Source of the DNA: JANXVR01 sp034667405
GTDB taxonomy: Bacteria; Actinomycetota; UBA4738; HRBIN12
Length of the DNA: 64,000 nt
Direction of reading: 5' to 3'
NCBI GenBank assembly: GCA_034667405.1
Contig: JAXDJX010000014.1
Location: forward strand, 1 to 64,000
The position numbers and the translations under genes were made by a program. Below are positions 17,398 through 25,316 of this stretch, piece after piece (positions within the stretch are counted from its first letter, which is position 1; each line of letters begins with the position of its first letter). Below the pieces are notes generated by a model. The model was not told the DNA's origin. It saw only the letters and a program-made list of their open reading frames with translations, and made no database searches.

Positions 17398-17847
17398 CTA
17401 CCTCATCCTGTCCTTTCCGATGAAGGAAAACGATCCGTCCGCCTCCAGAACTCCCAGCTCTACTTGCGCGGGGTCCGCGATCCCCTGGGTCCTCAGGGCC
17501 TCATGGAGTTCATCAACCGTCAGCCTCTCGACGGCGAGCGCCTCGTTCACGACGGCTCCGCGATTGATCACGATCACGGGAACGCCCTCGATGACGGGCG
17601 CCGTCCGAGGCCAGCGGAAGGAGGCATAAGAGAAAACGACGCTGAGCAGAGCAAAGGTGCTCACTGCCAGCACCGCACCCATCACGGACCGGTCGTCTCC
17701 GGTGACCCCTTGCTGAACGAGATCGCCCAAGACAACCATCACGATGAGTTCGAAGGAGGAAAGTTCTGAAAGCTCGCGTCGACCTATCGCTCTGACGACG
17801 ACGAAGAGGAACAGATACAAGGCCAGCGAGCGAAGGACGATGTCCAT
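17398..17847 (-). CDS. DUF421 (YetF-type) membrane protein
   Basis: A 149-residue protein with three N-terminal helices (LALYLFLFVVVRAIGRRELS, then LIVMVVLGDLVQQG, then MGAVLAVSTFALLSVVFSY). The cytoplasmic part contains EGVPVIVINRGAVVNEAL and LTVDELHEALRTQGI, the known pattern of the DUF421 family. The family's role is unclear, with links to sporulation and envelope maintenance in Bacillus. It is the last gene of the molybdopterin operon: its ATG overlaps the stop of the preceding gene in TGATG. Confidence 0.85.
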   Translation of the reverse strand: MDIVLRSLALYLFLFVVVRAIGRRELSELSSFELIVMVVLGDLVQQGVTGDDRSVMGAVLAVSTFALLSVVFSYASFRWPRTAPVIEGVPVIVINRGAVVNEALAVERLTVDELHEALRTQGIADPAQVELGVLEADGSFSFIGKDRMR

Positions 17848-18371
17848 CAGGGGACCACCCGTGTTGCGTACGTGACGCTTGCTACGGGTTCCCCGCCTAC
17901 GAGCAGCGTTGTTGTTGCGGGTGGGACTTCGTGCAGACCCGGTTCAGTGTTCCCGTCCATCGAGACCTGGAACGTGTCCCCTTCAGGCGATGCGAACGTG
18001 TAGACGACGTCATCCGCCGTAGCGGTGGCCTTCGCCGCGTCGGGTTCGGTGTTGGAGATGTCGAACAGGTGCAGATAGTCGAACGTCGTCGCGAGCTGGA
18101 TCCGTCCCTGGAATCCACCCGGATGTTCAACAGCGATCTCCCAGCGGATCGGCAACCCGGGCCGCGTGGTCGCGGGGTAGGTCACCTCCAGCCGATAGCC
18201 GCCGACCTCGGTCGAGGCGACCGCGGTCCGCGCACCGAACGTTCCGAGAAGGCTGGACAAGATGACCAGGCACAACGTCGCGAGGGCTAAGCGTCGACCC
18301 CATCGGTCGCGGACGCGCTGCTTGATAGGAGCAGCGTCCGGGGCAACTCCGATGGATCGTTCGGCATTCAC
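17847..18371 (-). CDS. membrane-anchored exported hypothetical protein
   Basis: A 174-residue protein with a short basic cytoplasmic start, one transmembrane helix (LALATLCLVILSSLLGTF, about residues 28-45) and an extracytoplasmic domain with beta-strand character (YRLEVTYPATTRPGLPIRWE). The GTG at 18371 overlaps the stop of the upstream gene by four bases (GTGA), so translation is coupled. The C-terminus in turn overlaps the DUF421 gene. Family not recognised. The partner set suggests it works with the DUF421 protein in the membrane. Confidence 0.7.
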   Translation of the reverse strand: MNAERSIGVAPDAAPIKQRVRDRWGRRLALATLCLVILSSLLGTFGARTAVASTEVGGYRLEVTYPATTRPGLPIRWEIAVEHPGGFQGRIQLATTFDYLHLFDISNTEPDAAKATATADDVVYTFASPEGDTFQVSMDGNTEPGLHEVPPATTTLLVGGEPVASVTYATRVVP

Positions 18372-18859
18372 TCGGGTCTCCCGAGGACTTGGGGAGCGGC
18401 GAGTTTCACTCGAGTCTTCGCCCAGCGGGACACCCGTTCCACCTCCGGGATGTTCTCCTTGGTTGCGCCGAGGAGAGCCTCATCGCGCAGGGCCATCGCG
18501 CCCTGCTTCAACAGCGACCAGTCCAGGAAAACCTCCTGGGCGCGGAGGTAGAGGGATCGAAGGTCCTCGACGAGCCCGACGGCGGCGTCGGGATCGCCCA
18601 CTCGGGCTTTCGCAACAGCTTTCCGAGGCGCCGACAGGAGCGTGTCCCACCCCGGCGAGGGGTCTGACGCGCCGCCATACCGGTCGAGTGCGTTCTCCAG
18701 CGCGACGAGACGTACCTTGGTGCGCTCGGCCAGGTACTGGCAGGTGGAAACGACGTCGTGATCGACCACGTGGCGGTCGCCCGCGCGGCGCAACTCATGT
18801 ATGAGGGACGTTTCCGCGTCCATCGTGTCTTGCAAGGCCTGGGCCATCCGGGAGCTCAT
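18368..18859 (-). CDS. helical cytoplasmic hypothetical protein
   Basis: A 163-residue, all-helical protein without membrane segments. Its start (QALQDTMDAETSLIHELRRA) and spacing of Glu and His residues (RHVVDHDVVSTCQYLAERTK) recall ferritin-like or four-helix bundle proteins, but I cannot place it in a family. ATGA overlap with the molybdopterin oxidoreductase stop and GTGA overlap with the next gene show it belongs to the same operon. It could be a chaperone, electron carrier or sensor for the enzyme; that is inference from position. Confidence 0.65.
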   Translation of the reverse strand: MSSRMAQALQDTMDAETSLIHELRRAGDRHVVDHDVVSTCQYLAERTKVRLVALENALDRYGGASDPSPGWDTLLSAPRKAVAKARVGDPDAAVGLVEDLRSLYLRAQEVFLDWSLLKQGAMALRDEALLGATKENIPEVERVSRWAKTRVKLAAPQVLGRPE

Positions 18860-21306
18860 GTAAGACCGTCCAGGGTCTCGACGACCTCGCTGTCAGGACC
18901 TCCAACGGTTGGGACGGACACACGCCCGGGGGGAGCGGAGGCGGTATTGGTGGGAGCGGGGGCGGCGCGGCCATCTCCGCTTGCGATCTTGGAAAGGCTC
19001 ACGGCCGCCACTTTGAACATGGGCTGCTTGGACACCGGATCCCATCGGGTGATGGTGAGTTCGTTCGCGGCTCGAGCGTCGTTCGTTCCTGGGCTGTCGG
19101 CCGCCCGGTCCCAGTAGCCGTAATGGAATGGAGCGAATATGACTCCGCGTCGCGATCCCGTGAGTCGCGCGGGAGCTCGGATACTCCCGCGCGCGGACGC
19201 GACCTCAACCAGGTCACCCTCCTCGATACCTTCGCGGCTTGCGTCTTCGGGCGCCAACTCGACCCACACATCGGGAGCCGCCCGATCCAGTTGTCTGGCG
19301 CGTGCAGTCTTGGTTCGAGTATGGAAATGGAACAACGTCCTCCCGGTGGTGAAGAGGTAGGGATAGTCGTCATTCGGCGTCTCAGGGGCGGGGGCGTAGG
19401 CCGCCGGCTTCAGGATCGCCTTGCCATTGGCGCCAACTGCTTTGAAGTCCTTTTCTTCGAACGTGGCGCCGGTGACAAGGTCGTGACCAAAGTCCTCGCA
19501 GTACGAAGGATCGGTCGGGAAGGCGAAGTCTTCGTAGAGACGTTCCTTCTCTTCGGTGGCGCCCGCGGGATAGGGCCACCGCACGCCGCTGCGCGAACGC
19601 AGAAGGTCATAAGACATCCCGGAGTAGTCACATGGCCGCCCCGCGGAACAGGCTTTCCATGCTTCGAACGCCTCTTCGGGGGTCGACCACGGCGGGAGTG
19701 GTTGCCCGTCTTTGTCCGTGAGCTTCATCCTGCGTGCGTAGTCGAGGAAGATGTCCATGTCGGGACGAGCTTGGCCGGGTGGCTCAACGGCCTTCTCCGA
19801 GAGGTGGACGGTGCGTTCGGCATTCGTGAATGTGCCGGTCTTCTCGCCCCAGATGGCGGCCGGCAAGACGACATCAGCGAGCCGCGCCGTCTCCGTCAAG
19901 AAGGGATCTTGAACCACGACGAATAGGCGTTCCTGGGCCAAGATCCTGCGGATGCGATCGAGTTCGGGCAGAGAGACTGCGGGGTTGGTGGCGATGATCC
20001 AGAGGAACCGCACCGATCCCTCTTCTGCGTAGCGGAAGATCTCCATCGCGTGGGTAGGGGGCCCCCAGTGGGGGATCTTCAACGCGTCGACGTTCCACAG
20101 ATCCGCCAATTCCTTCATGTGCGCTTCGTTCTGCCAGTTGCGGAAGCCGGGCATGTCTCCGTCGACGCCCGTCTCGCGGGTGTTCTGTGCCGTGGGCTGA
20201 CCGTTCATCTGGAGGACGCCACAACCTGGTCGGCCGATCATGCCGAGGAGGAGGTTGATGTTGTTCACCTGGATGGCAGCGGCCGTGGCCTGATGGGACT
20301 GATACACGCCTTGTAGACAGGTCGACAAGAGCGCCTTGGCGTCACCGAGCAGATCTGCAGCCCGCCGGATGTCGTCCGCCTCTATGTCGCAGATCTCCGC
20401 AGCGCGTTCTGGGGTCATCGAAGCCACCTGTTCGGCAAGTTCTTCGAATCCCACCGTGTGGGCTTCCACGAACGCACGGTCGATCCGATCCTGGGCGATG
20501 AGTACGTTCAGAAGGGCATTCAACAGCGCCAGGTTGGTACCGCTCCTGGGGGCAAGATGGACCTCGGCGCGCATGGCCGGAACGGTTGCCCTGGGATCGA
20601 CGACCAGGAGACGGGGAGGGTTCGCGCCGTCGAGGCGATCGCGGATCCGCGCCCAGAGCACGCTCTGCGTTTCGGCAACATTGTGACCGAACAACATGAT
20701 CGTGTCGGCGTGATCGATATCGGCGTACGAAGCGGGCTGCCCGTCGCAGCCGAACGTCTCCTTAAGCGCTTGCCCAGCTGTCGCAGTGCACAGCCGCGTG
20801 TTTCCATCGGTATGGATCGTCCCGATCCCACCCTTGGTGATGAGGGCCAGGGTGTAGTAGCCCTCGATGAACAGCTGTCCGGAGTTGTAGAACGCGTGGG
20901 ACGAGGGGCCTGACTCCTGAAGCAGCGCCGAACTCCGTTCCACCACGCGGGACATGGCGGTCTCCCAATCTGTCGCGTGCAACTCACCGTCCTCACCACG
21001 GATGAGAGGAGCGACGAGACGGTCGGGAGAGGCATTTGCCTGCCAGCCGAACAGGCCTTTGGGTCCCAACCGCCCCCTGTTCACGTGGTCGTCGGCGCGC
21101 CCACGGACGCCGACCATCTGTCCATCCTTAACGGCGATATCCAGGCCACATCCATTGCTGCAGAGGACGCACGCGCTCTTCACCCAGCGATCCACATCCT
21201 GGGGTTCGATGCCCTGATGCAGGTGGAGATCGACGCGTGCGGGCCACCGGCCTTGTCGAGCGAAGGGAGACGGCGTGCCCCACGGCTCAGCTACGCGATC
21301 GACCAT
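18856..21306 (-). CDS. molybdopterin oxidoreductase, nitrate reductase/formate dehydrogenase-like catalytic subunit
   Basis: An 816-residue molybdenum enzyme of the DMSO-reductase superfamily. CVLCSNGC supplies Cys46, Cys49 and Cys53 of the N-terminal Fe-S cluster. Where a fourth Cys normally sits, the sequence reads NRGRLGPKG (Gly81); I recall relatives sharing this, but cannot check. NTRLCTATAG places Cys173 as the likely Mo ligand, resembling assimilatory or periplasmic nitrate reductases more than Cys-His formate dehydrogenases. The C-terminal domain (TTGRTLFHFHTRTKTAR, then APFHYGYWDR) is the molybdopterin-dinucleotide domain. No twin-arginine signal is visible, so it is probably cytoplasmic. 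No separate diaphorase or Fe-S subunit is nearby. Confidence 0.85.
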   Translation of the reverse strand: MVDRVAEPWGTPSPFARQGRWPARVDLHLHQGIEPQDVDRWVKSACVLCSNGCGLDIAVKDGQMVGVRGRADDHVNRGRLGPKGLFGWQANASPDRLVAPLIRGEDGELHATDWETAMSRVVERSSALLQESGPSSHAFYNSGQLFIEGYYTLALITKGGIGTIHTDGNTRLCTATAGQALKETFGCDGQPASYADIDHADTIMLFGHNVAETQSVLWARIRDRLDGANPPRLLVVDPRATVPAMRAEVHLAPRSGTNLALLNALLNVLIAQDRIDRAFVEAHTVGFEELAEQVASMTPERAAEICDIEADDIRRAADLLGDAKALLSTCLQGVYQSHQATAAAIQVNNINLLLGMIGRPGCGVLQMNGQPTAQNTRETGVDGDMPGFRNWQNEAHMKELADLWNVDALKIPHWGPPTHAMEIFRYAEEGSVRFLWIIATNPAVSLPELDRIRRILAQERLFVVVQDPFLTETARLADVVLPAAIWGEKTGTFTNAERTVHLSEKAVEPPGQARPDMDIFLDYARRMKLTDKDGQPLPPWSTPEEAFEAWKACSAGRPCDYSGMSYDLLRSRSGVRWPYPAGATEEKERLYEDFAFPTDPSYCEDFGHDLVTGATFEEKDFKAVGANGKAILKPAAYAPAPETPNDDYPYLFTTGRTLFHFHTRTKTARARQLDRAAPDVWVELAPEDASREGIEEGDLVEVASARGSIRAPARLTGSRRGVIFAPFHYGYWDRAADSPGTNDARAANELTITRWDPVSKQPMFKVAAVSLSKIASGDGRAAPAPTNTASAPPGRVSVPTVGGPDSEVVETLDGLT

Positions 21307-21322
21307 CTGGTCCTCCCATTAC

Positions 21323-22057
21323 CTACAGCTGCTCACGAACGCCCGGTTCGTGCCGAAGATCCAGGATCTGCTCTTCCATCGTCCCCGCCGTGGCCTGGGC
21401 ACCCTTGCCTCTGCGGCCGACCGGAAGCACCGAGTGCTTCGCGACATCTTCCAGACCCATCGCTGTTGCGGCGTAGAGCGCGATGGCAGCGAGGACGAGA
21501 CCGGCGATTCCGGCGGCCGTCTTCCAGTTGTCGTTCCCGCTCAATTGCCAGAGGCCGCTCAACGCGAAGCGGATCGCGGCACCGCCGAGCACCAACGCCG
21601 GTACAAGCTTTCCCATCGTCGCCCCGATGGCGGGGATCAGAAGGACAACACCAACGGAAACCAGCAAGAGCCCGACGGCGTGCGAAGTCGAACCGGGCGT
21701 GGACGTCACGAGGGCGATCCCGAGGGCTGCCCAGGCGCCCGAAAGGAAGCCCATCCCCGTACCCGCCACCCCATCGCGCGCCAGGAAGCCGAGAACTGAG
21801 GCCAAAGCCTGGGCCGGAGCCACGGCGAACAAGACGATGAAGCCGACGGTCGTGGTTTCAGATATCGGTACCCAACCGAGCTGCAGCCCGGCGAGAACCG
21901 TCGTCCCGATCGCGAGGGCGCCGAAGCCCAGGGCCAGTGGATTGGCGATGGGTCTCAGGTTGACGCGTGTCAGGGCTCCCGCATCGTTCGGCCGACGTTC
22001 AGGGAACTCGGCCGGAGGGTCCTCGGCGCTCAGACGTTGTGCTGTTCGTTCCACCAT
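21323..22057 (-). CDS. six-helix membrane protein, GPR1/FUN34/YaaH-like
   Basis: A 244-residue protein with six predicted helices from about residue 37. The first (NPLALGFGALAIGTTVLAGL) resembles the NP-x-G-x-x-x-F motif region of the YaaH (succinate/acetate) family, but the match is by eye only. The ATG start (MVERTAQR) is chosen; an in-frame TTG lies 11 codons upstream. The tail is soluble and contains MEEQILDLRHEPGVREQL. It ends 16 bases before the molybdopterin oxidoreductase and heads that operon, so it could supply or remove a small anion used by the enzyme. Confidence 0.6.
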   Translation of the reverse strand: MVERTAQRLSAEDPPAEFPERRPNDAGALTRVNLRPIANPLALGFGALAIGTTVLAGLQLGWVPISETTTVGFIVLFAVAPAQALASVLGFLARDGVAGTGMGFLSGAWAALGIALVTSTPGSTSHAVGLLLVSVGVVLLIPAIGATMGKLVPALVLGGAAIRFALSGLWQLSGNDNWKTAAGIAGLVLAAIALYAATAMGLEDVAKHSVLPVGRRGKGAQATAGTMEEQILDLRHEPGVREQL

Positions 22058-22163
22058 GGGAGCGGCATTCCCCCAGGAAGAGGAAAGCAAACGGCCAGGG
22101 GGTTCACCATAGATCGGGTGCGCGCTAGCATGCGCTTACTGCCCTCACCAGAAGGAGTCCCCC

Positions 22164-23642
22164 ATGCGTCGCTCCAGAACCGCTGTCGCAACATTGCTGG
22201 CACTGTCGATGACTGCAGCCCTCGCCCTGGGCTCGACGCCGGCATCGGCGACGTCCAAAACACAACGTCCCACTTGGTGGTCGAAGTATCGCTACCTCTC
22301 CTCTCACCCCGCCCTGCTGACCCAGAGCGGATCGGCGCTGCGCAGTGCGACTGCCCCGACCGTGGGTCCCAATGTCGACGTCAGCGATGAGAAGTACCCA
22401 CAGAGCGAGACGTCGATCGCGATCGATCCTTCGAGCCCCAGCCACCTGGTCGCCGGATCGAACGAGATCTACCGGCTTCCGATGCGCAGTTACCATTCGA
22501 GTGACTCCGGAGCGAGCTGGAGCGGGGTCGATCTTCCCCTCCCACCGCCGATCCGCAAGAACGGGTACGACTACGGGTCGGACCCGAGCGTCGCGTGGGA
22601 CAGGCATGGGAACGTCTACTACTCCTACATCATCGTGTTCTTCGGCGCAGGCTACGGAGTGGTCGGCAGCGAGATGGCCGTAGCTCGTTCATCGGACGAC
22701 GGCAAGACATGGAAGGCCACGTACTTCGACTTCCAGACCAACGAGGGTACGTTCGTCGACAAGCCGATGATCACCGTCGATAACAGCTCGACCAGCCCCC
22801 ATGAGGGCACGATCTACGTGGCATTCGATCACACCGGTGGGAACAAGCGGAACGCCGTCTTCGTGGCGAGTTCCACAGACGAAGGCAGGAGTTTCTCAGC
22901 ACCCAGGCAGGCGAGCCAAGTGACGAACGGAAACAACGGCGGAATCGGGGCCAACCCCTATGTTTCACCCAACGGCGACGTGCACGTCGCGTGGCAGGAC
23001 TGGGTGGACAGCGCCGTCGAGACCAGCACGTCGACGGATGGCGGCGCAACGTGGCGTCGAACGGTGATCATCCAGCCAACGGCAGCTGCGTTCGAGCTGG
23101 CACTTCCTTCCATCTCCTCACGCGCCGCGCTCCTCTCTCCGTCCTGCGACACGGACATCAGCTCGGGCCCCTACCGCGGGACGCTCTACTGCTCGTGGTT
23201 CGACGGCTCCGTTTCTCGAGGGACTGACGTGTTCGTCAGTAGCTCCTCCGACGACGGAGCTACATGGTCGGAACCCCTACAGGTCAACCACATCTCGGCG
23301 GGCGATCAGTACTACCAGTGGCTCGCGGTCGACCCCGTGACGGGCGATGTCGACATCAGTTGGTACGACACGAGGCTGGATCCGAGCCGCCGAGCGGTGA
23401 ACGTGTACTTCGCTTTCTCCTCGAACGGCGGTGCGAGCTTCTCGCCGAACACTCGCGTGAGCACCGCGTCCTCCAACGAAGAGCACGGCTCGAAGATCGA
23501 CCGTGGGAATCAGTATGGAGACTACGAAGGACTGGACGCCTACGGCGGCGTGGCCCACCCCGTATGGACGGATAACCGTTCCAGCCTCGACCCCTCCTTG
23601 TGGGAGGAGGTCTTCACCGCCGCGGTGACGGTCGGGTCGTAG
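22164..23642 (+). CDS. secreted sialidase-like BNR/Asp-box protein
   Basis: A 492-residue exported protein. AAGGAG precedes the ATG and a signal peptide ends near PASA. Asp-box motifs (SSDSGASW, SSDDGKTW, STDEGRSF, STDGGATW, SSDDGATW, SSNGGASF) mark a beta-propeller. The ending QYGDYEGLDAYGGVAHPVWT, with the following TDNR, resembles YGDY and DNR stretches in the paralogue at 13973-15253. It is divergent from the molybdopterin operon and convergent with a phosphoesterase gene whose stop is directly adjacent. Substrate unknown; glycan hydrolysis or binding is likely. Confidence 0.82.
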   Translation: MRRSRTAVATLLALSMTAALALGSTPASATSKTQRPTWWSKYRYLSSHPALLTQSGSALRSATAPTVGPNVDVSDEKYPQSETSIAIDPSSPSHLVAGSNEIYRLPMRSYHSSDSGASWSGVDLPLPPPIRKNGYDYGSDPSVAWDRHGNVYYSYIIVFFGAGYGVVGSEMAVARSSDDGKTWKATYFDFQTNEGTFVDKPMITVDNSSTSPHEGTIYVAFDHTGGNKRNAVFVASSTDEGRSFSAPRQASQVTNGNNGGIGANPYVSPNGDVHVAWQDWVDSAVETSTSTDGGATWRRTVIIQPTAAAFELALPSISSRAALLSPSCDTDISSGPYRGTLYCSWFDGSVSRGTDVFVSSSSDDGATWSEPLQVNHISAGDQYYQWLAVDPVTGDVDISWYDTRLDPSRRAVNVYFAFSSNGGASFSPNTRVSTASSNEEHGSKIDRGNQYGDYEGLDAYGGVAHPVWTDNRSSLDPSLWEEVFTAAVTVGS

Positions 23643-24683
23643 TTACTTCCAGATCTCGTTGATCGGCCTCGCGGTGGCGGCGGCCCCGAGGTAGGTCGAG
23701 ATCCCGAAGCCGTCTTCGAGCGTGCGCAGCATGCTGTAGAGATCGGCGCGGTCGTGATAGATGACCCCGGCGTTGGCCAGGGGGCTGATCACCAGGAACG
23801 CGACATTGCCGCCGCCGTTGAACGGATGTGGGCACGTGACCCACGCCTGGCACGGGGTGCTGCCGCTCGATGGGGACCCGCCCGTCGTGGACGTTCCTTC
23901 GTCGAACGTCACGATGAGCACACCATCGGATCCGAAGGCGGGCGACGCCAGGATCTTCGGGACCTCACGCGCCAGGAAGTCGTCGAACTGGTGGATCGGT
24001 GCGCCGGGGCTGCCTGGGCACTGGTCGTGGGAGTCCTCGCACATGTTCGGGACGATGAAGTTGAAGTCGGACACGTTCCCGCTCGCCAGGGCCGAGTCGA
24101 GCGCGCTCGTGTCGTTCGGTCCGGTCCCACCGGTCGAGATCACGTTGTTCATGCAAAGGGCGGACCTGTTCGTCGCCGACCACACCCCACCAGCGCCTTC
24201 GATGTTGTCGTAGTAGACAGCAGGGTTGTGCTTTACGGCGTAGGAATTCAACGTCTTCGAAGCACCCGAGTTCACGAGGTAGCACGGCTCTGGCATCGAC
24301 TCGTTCCACGCGGTCCAGGACGCACCGACCCCCGTCAGCTGGTTGAAGATGTTGTTGATGTCTTGGTGGCACTCGGCCGGCTTCTTGTCGAACTGCTCGC
24401 ACGGCGTGTACTGCCCCGACGTCATGCCGATGTAGTTCCCGGTCGAGAAGTGCGTGACGGCGTAGAACTTGTCGAGGGAGGCAGACTGCGGGCCCAACGT
24501 GTCGAGGAGGTAGGGCATCGAGTTGTGATTGATCTGCACCAGCTCTGTGTTCTCGCCGATCACGACGAAGACGTTCCCGAAGTGCGGGACTCCTTCAAGA
24601 GGAGCGGACACCGAGGCTCTCGCCGGAAGAACAGTGGTGAACAGCAGTGCGGCCATCGGAACAAGCAGCCGGAACTTCTTCAT
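23643..24683 (-). CDS. secreted phosphoesterase (acid phosphatase / phospholipase C-like)
   Basis: A 346-residue exported protein of the alkaline-phosphatase-fold phosphoesterase family. GAGGAGG precedes the ATG, and a signal peptide (MKKFRLLVPMAALLFTTV) follows. VFVVIGENTELVQINHNSMP gives the metal-binding Glu-Asn pair near the start. Later NFIVPNMCEDSHDQC and VLIVTFDEGT provide the second metal site (Asp, Glu). Several Cys pairs suggest extracytoplasmic folding. It probably hydrolyses phosphate mono- or diesters. It diverges from the copper operon. Confidence 0.8.
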   Translation of the reverse strand: MKKFRLLVPMAALLFTTVLPARASVSAPLEGVPHFGNVFVVIGENTELVQINHNSMPYLLDTLGPQSASLDKFYAVTHFSTGNYIGMTSGQYTPCEQFDKKPAECHQDINNIFNQLTGVGASWTAWNESMPEPCYLVNSGASKTLNSYAVKHNPAVYYDNIEGAGGVWSATNRSALCMNNVISTGGTGPNDTSALDSALASGNVSDFNFIVPNMCEDSHDQCPGSPGAPIHQFDDFLAREVPKILASPAFGSDGVLIVTFDEGTSTTGGSPSSGSTPCQAWVTCPHPFNGGGNVAFLVISPLANAGVIYHDRADLYSMLRTLEDGFGISTYLGAAATARPINEIWK

Positions 24684-24785
24684 CGAAGCCTCCTCGGGGG
24701 TGAGTGGCTGGATGCTAGCCACTGTCTGGGGTTGAACGCAAATCAGCCGGGTGACCTCAGGTCCCGGCACATGTGGTCCACGCAG

Positions 24786-24802
24786 ATACCCCCAGGGGGT
24801 AT
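24786..24802 (+). promoter_or_regulatory. CsoR-type operator overlapping a promoter
   Basis: A perfect inverted repeat, ATACCCCCAGGGGGTAT, with eight-base arms around a central A. G/C tracts flanked by AT are typical of operators for CsoR-family copper repressors. The right arm runs into TATACT (24800-24805), a good -10 element, so repressor binding would block polymerase. It lies 32 bases before the YHS gene and upstream of csoR and copA. This implies copper-induced expression and autoregulation. Confidence 0.85.
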
Positions 24803-24834
24803 ACTTCGCGTGTAACACCTGATGAGGAGGCGCG

Positions 24835-24999
24835 GTGACCGATCCGGTGTGTGGGATGACGGTAGCGACGGACACGGCCGCGGCCGCCTGGGAGCACGAG
24901 GGCACCGTCTATTACTTCTGCTCTGTCGGCTGCATGGAACAGTTCCGCAACGATCCCGGCCACTTCCTGGCCATGGATCCCTCCGACCGAAGCATGTGA
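24835..24999 (+). CDS. YHS-domain small metal-binding protein
   Basis: A 54-residue protein starting at a GTG behind GAGGAGG. It is nearly all one YHS domain: TDPVCGMTV (Cys6) near the start, YYFCSVGCMEQFRNDPGHFL (Cys29, Cys33) in the second half. YHS domains bind metals and are found fused to, or next to, copper ATPases. As first gene after the CsoR operator it is probably a copper chaperone or sensor for the downstream ATPase. It is too short for most gene-length cut-offs. Confidence 0.88.
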   Translation: MTDPVCGMTVATDTAAAAWEHEGTVYYFCSVGCMEQFRNDPGHFLAMDPSDRSM

Positions 25000-25040
25000 A
25001 TCCCCGCGACCGGCGTTTCTCCTGAAGGAGGCGACCACCG

Positions 25041-25316
25041 ATGCCGGGTTACGAGATGAACAAGAAGGATCTCCAGGACCGGCTGCGTCGGATCGAGGGG
25101 CAGATCCGCGGCCTTCAACGGATGGTCGACGACGACAAGTACTGCATCGACATCCTTACCCAGCTGAACTCCGTGCTCGCCGCGCTGAAGGCCGTCGGTC
25201 TTGGGATCTTGGATGACCATGTCCGGCACTGCGTGACGGAGAGCATCGAACGCGGCAACGGGGACGAGAAGATCGAGGAACTCATGGCGGCGGTCGCCCG
25301 ATTGGCGGGGAGATAG
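25041..25316 (+). CDS. csoR: CsoR-family copper-sensing repressor
   Basis: A 91-residue, all-helical DUF156/CsoR repressor. It carries the copper-binding set Cys35 (KYCIDI), His60 and Cys64 (DHVRHC), and the usual starting helix LQDRLRRIEGQIRGLQRMV. Copper binding releases the protein from DNA. A clear operator lies upstream of the operon. GGAGG precedes the ATG at nine bases. Its stop codon directly abuts the start of the ATPase gene. Confidence 0.93.
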   Translation: MPGYEMNKKDLQDRLRRIEGQIRGLQRMVDDDKYCIDILTQLNSVLAALKAVGLGILDDHVRHCVTESIERGNGDEKIEELMAAVARLAGR

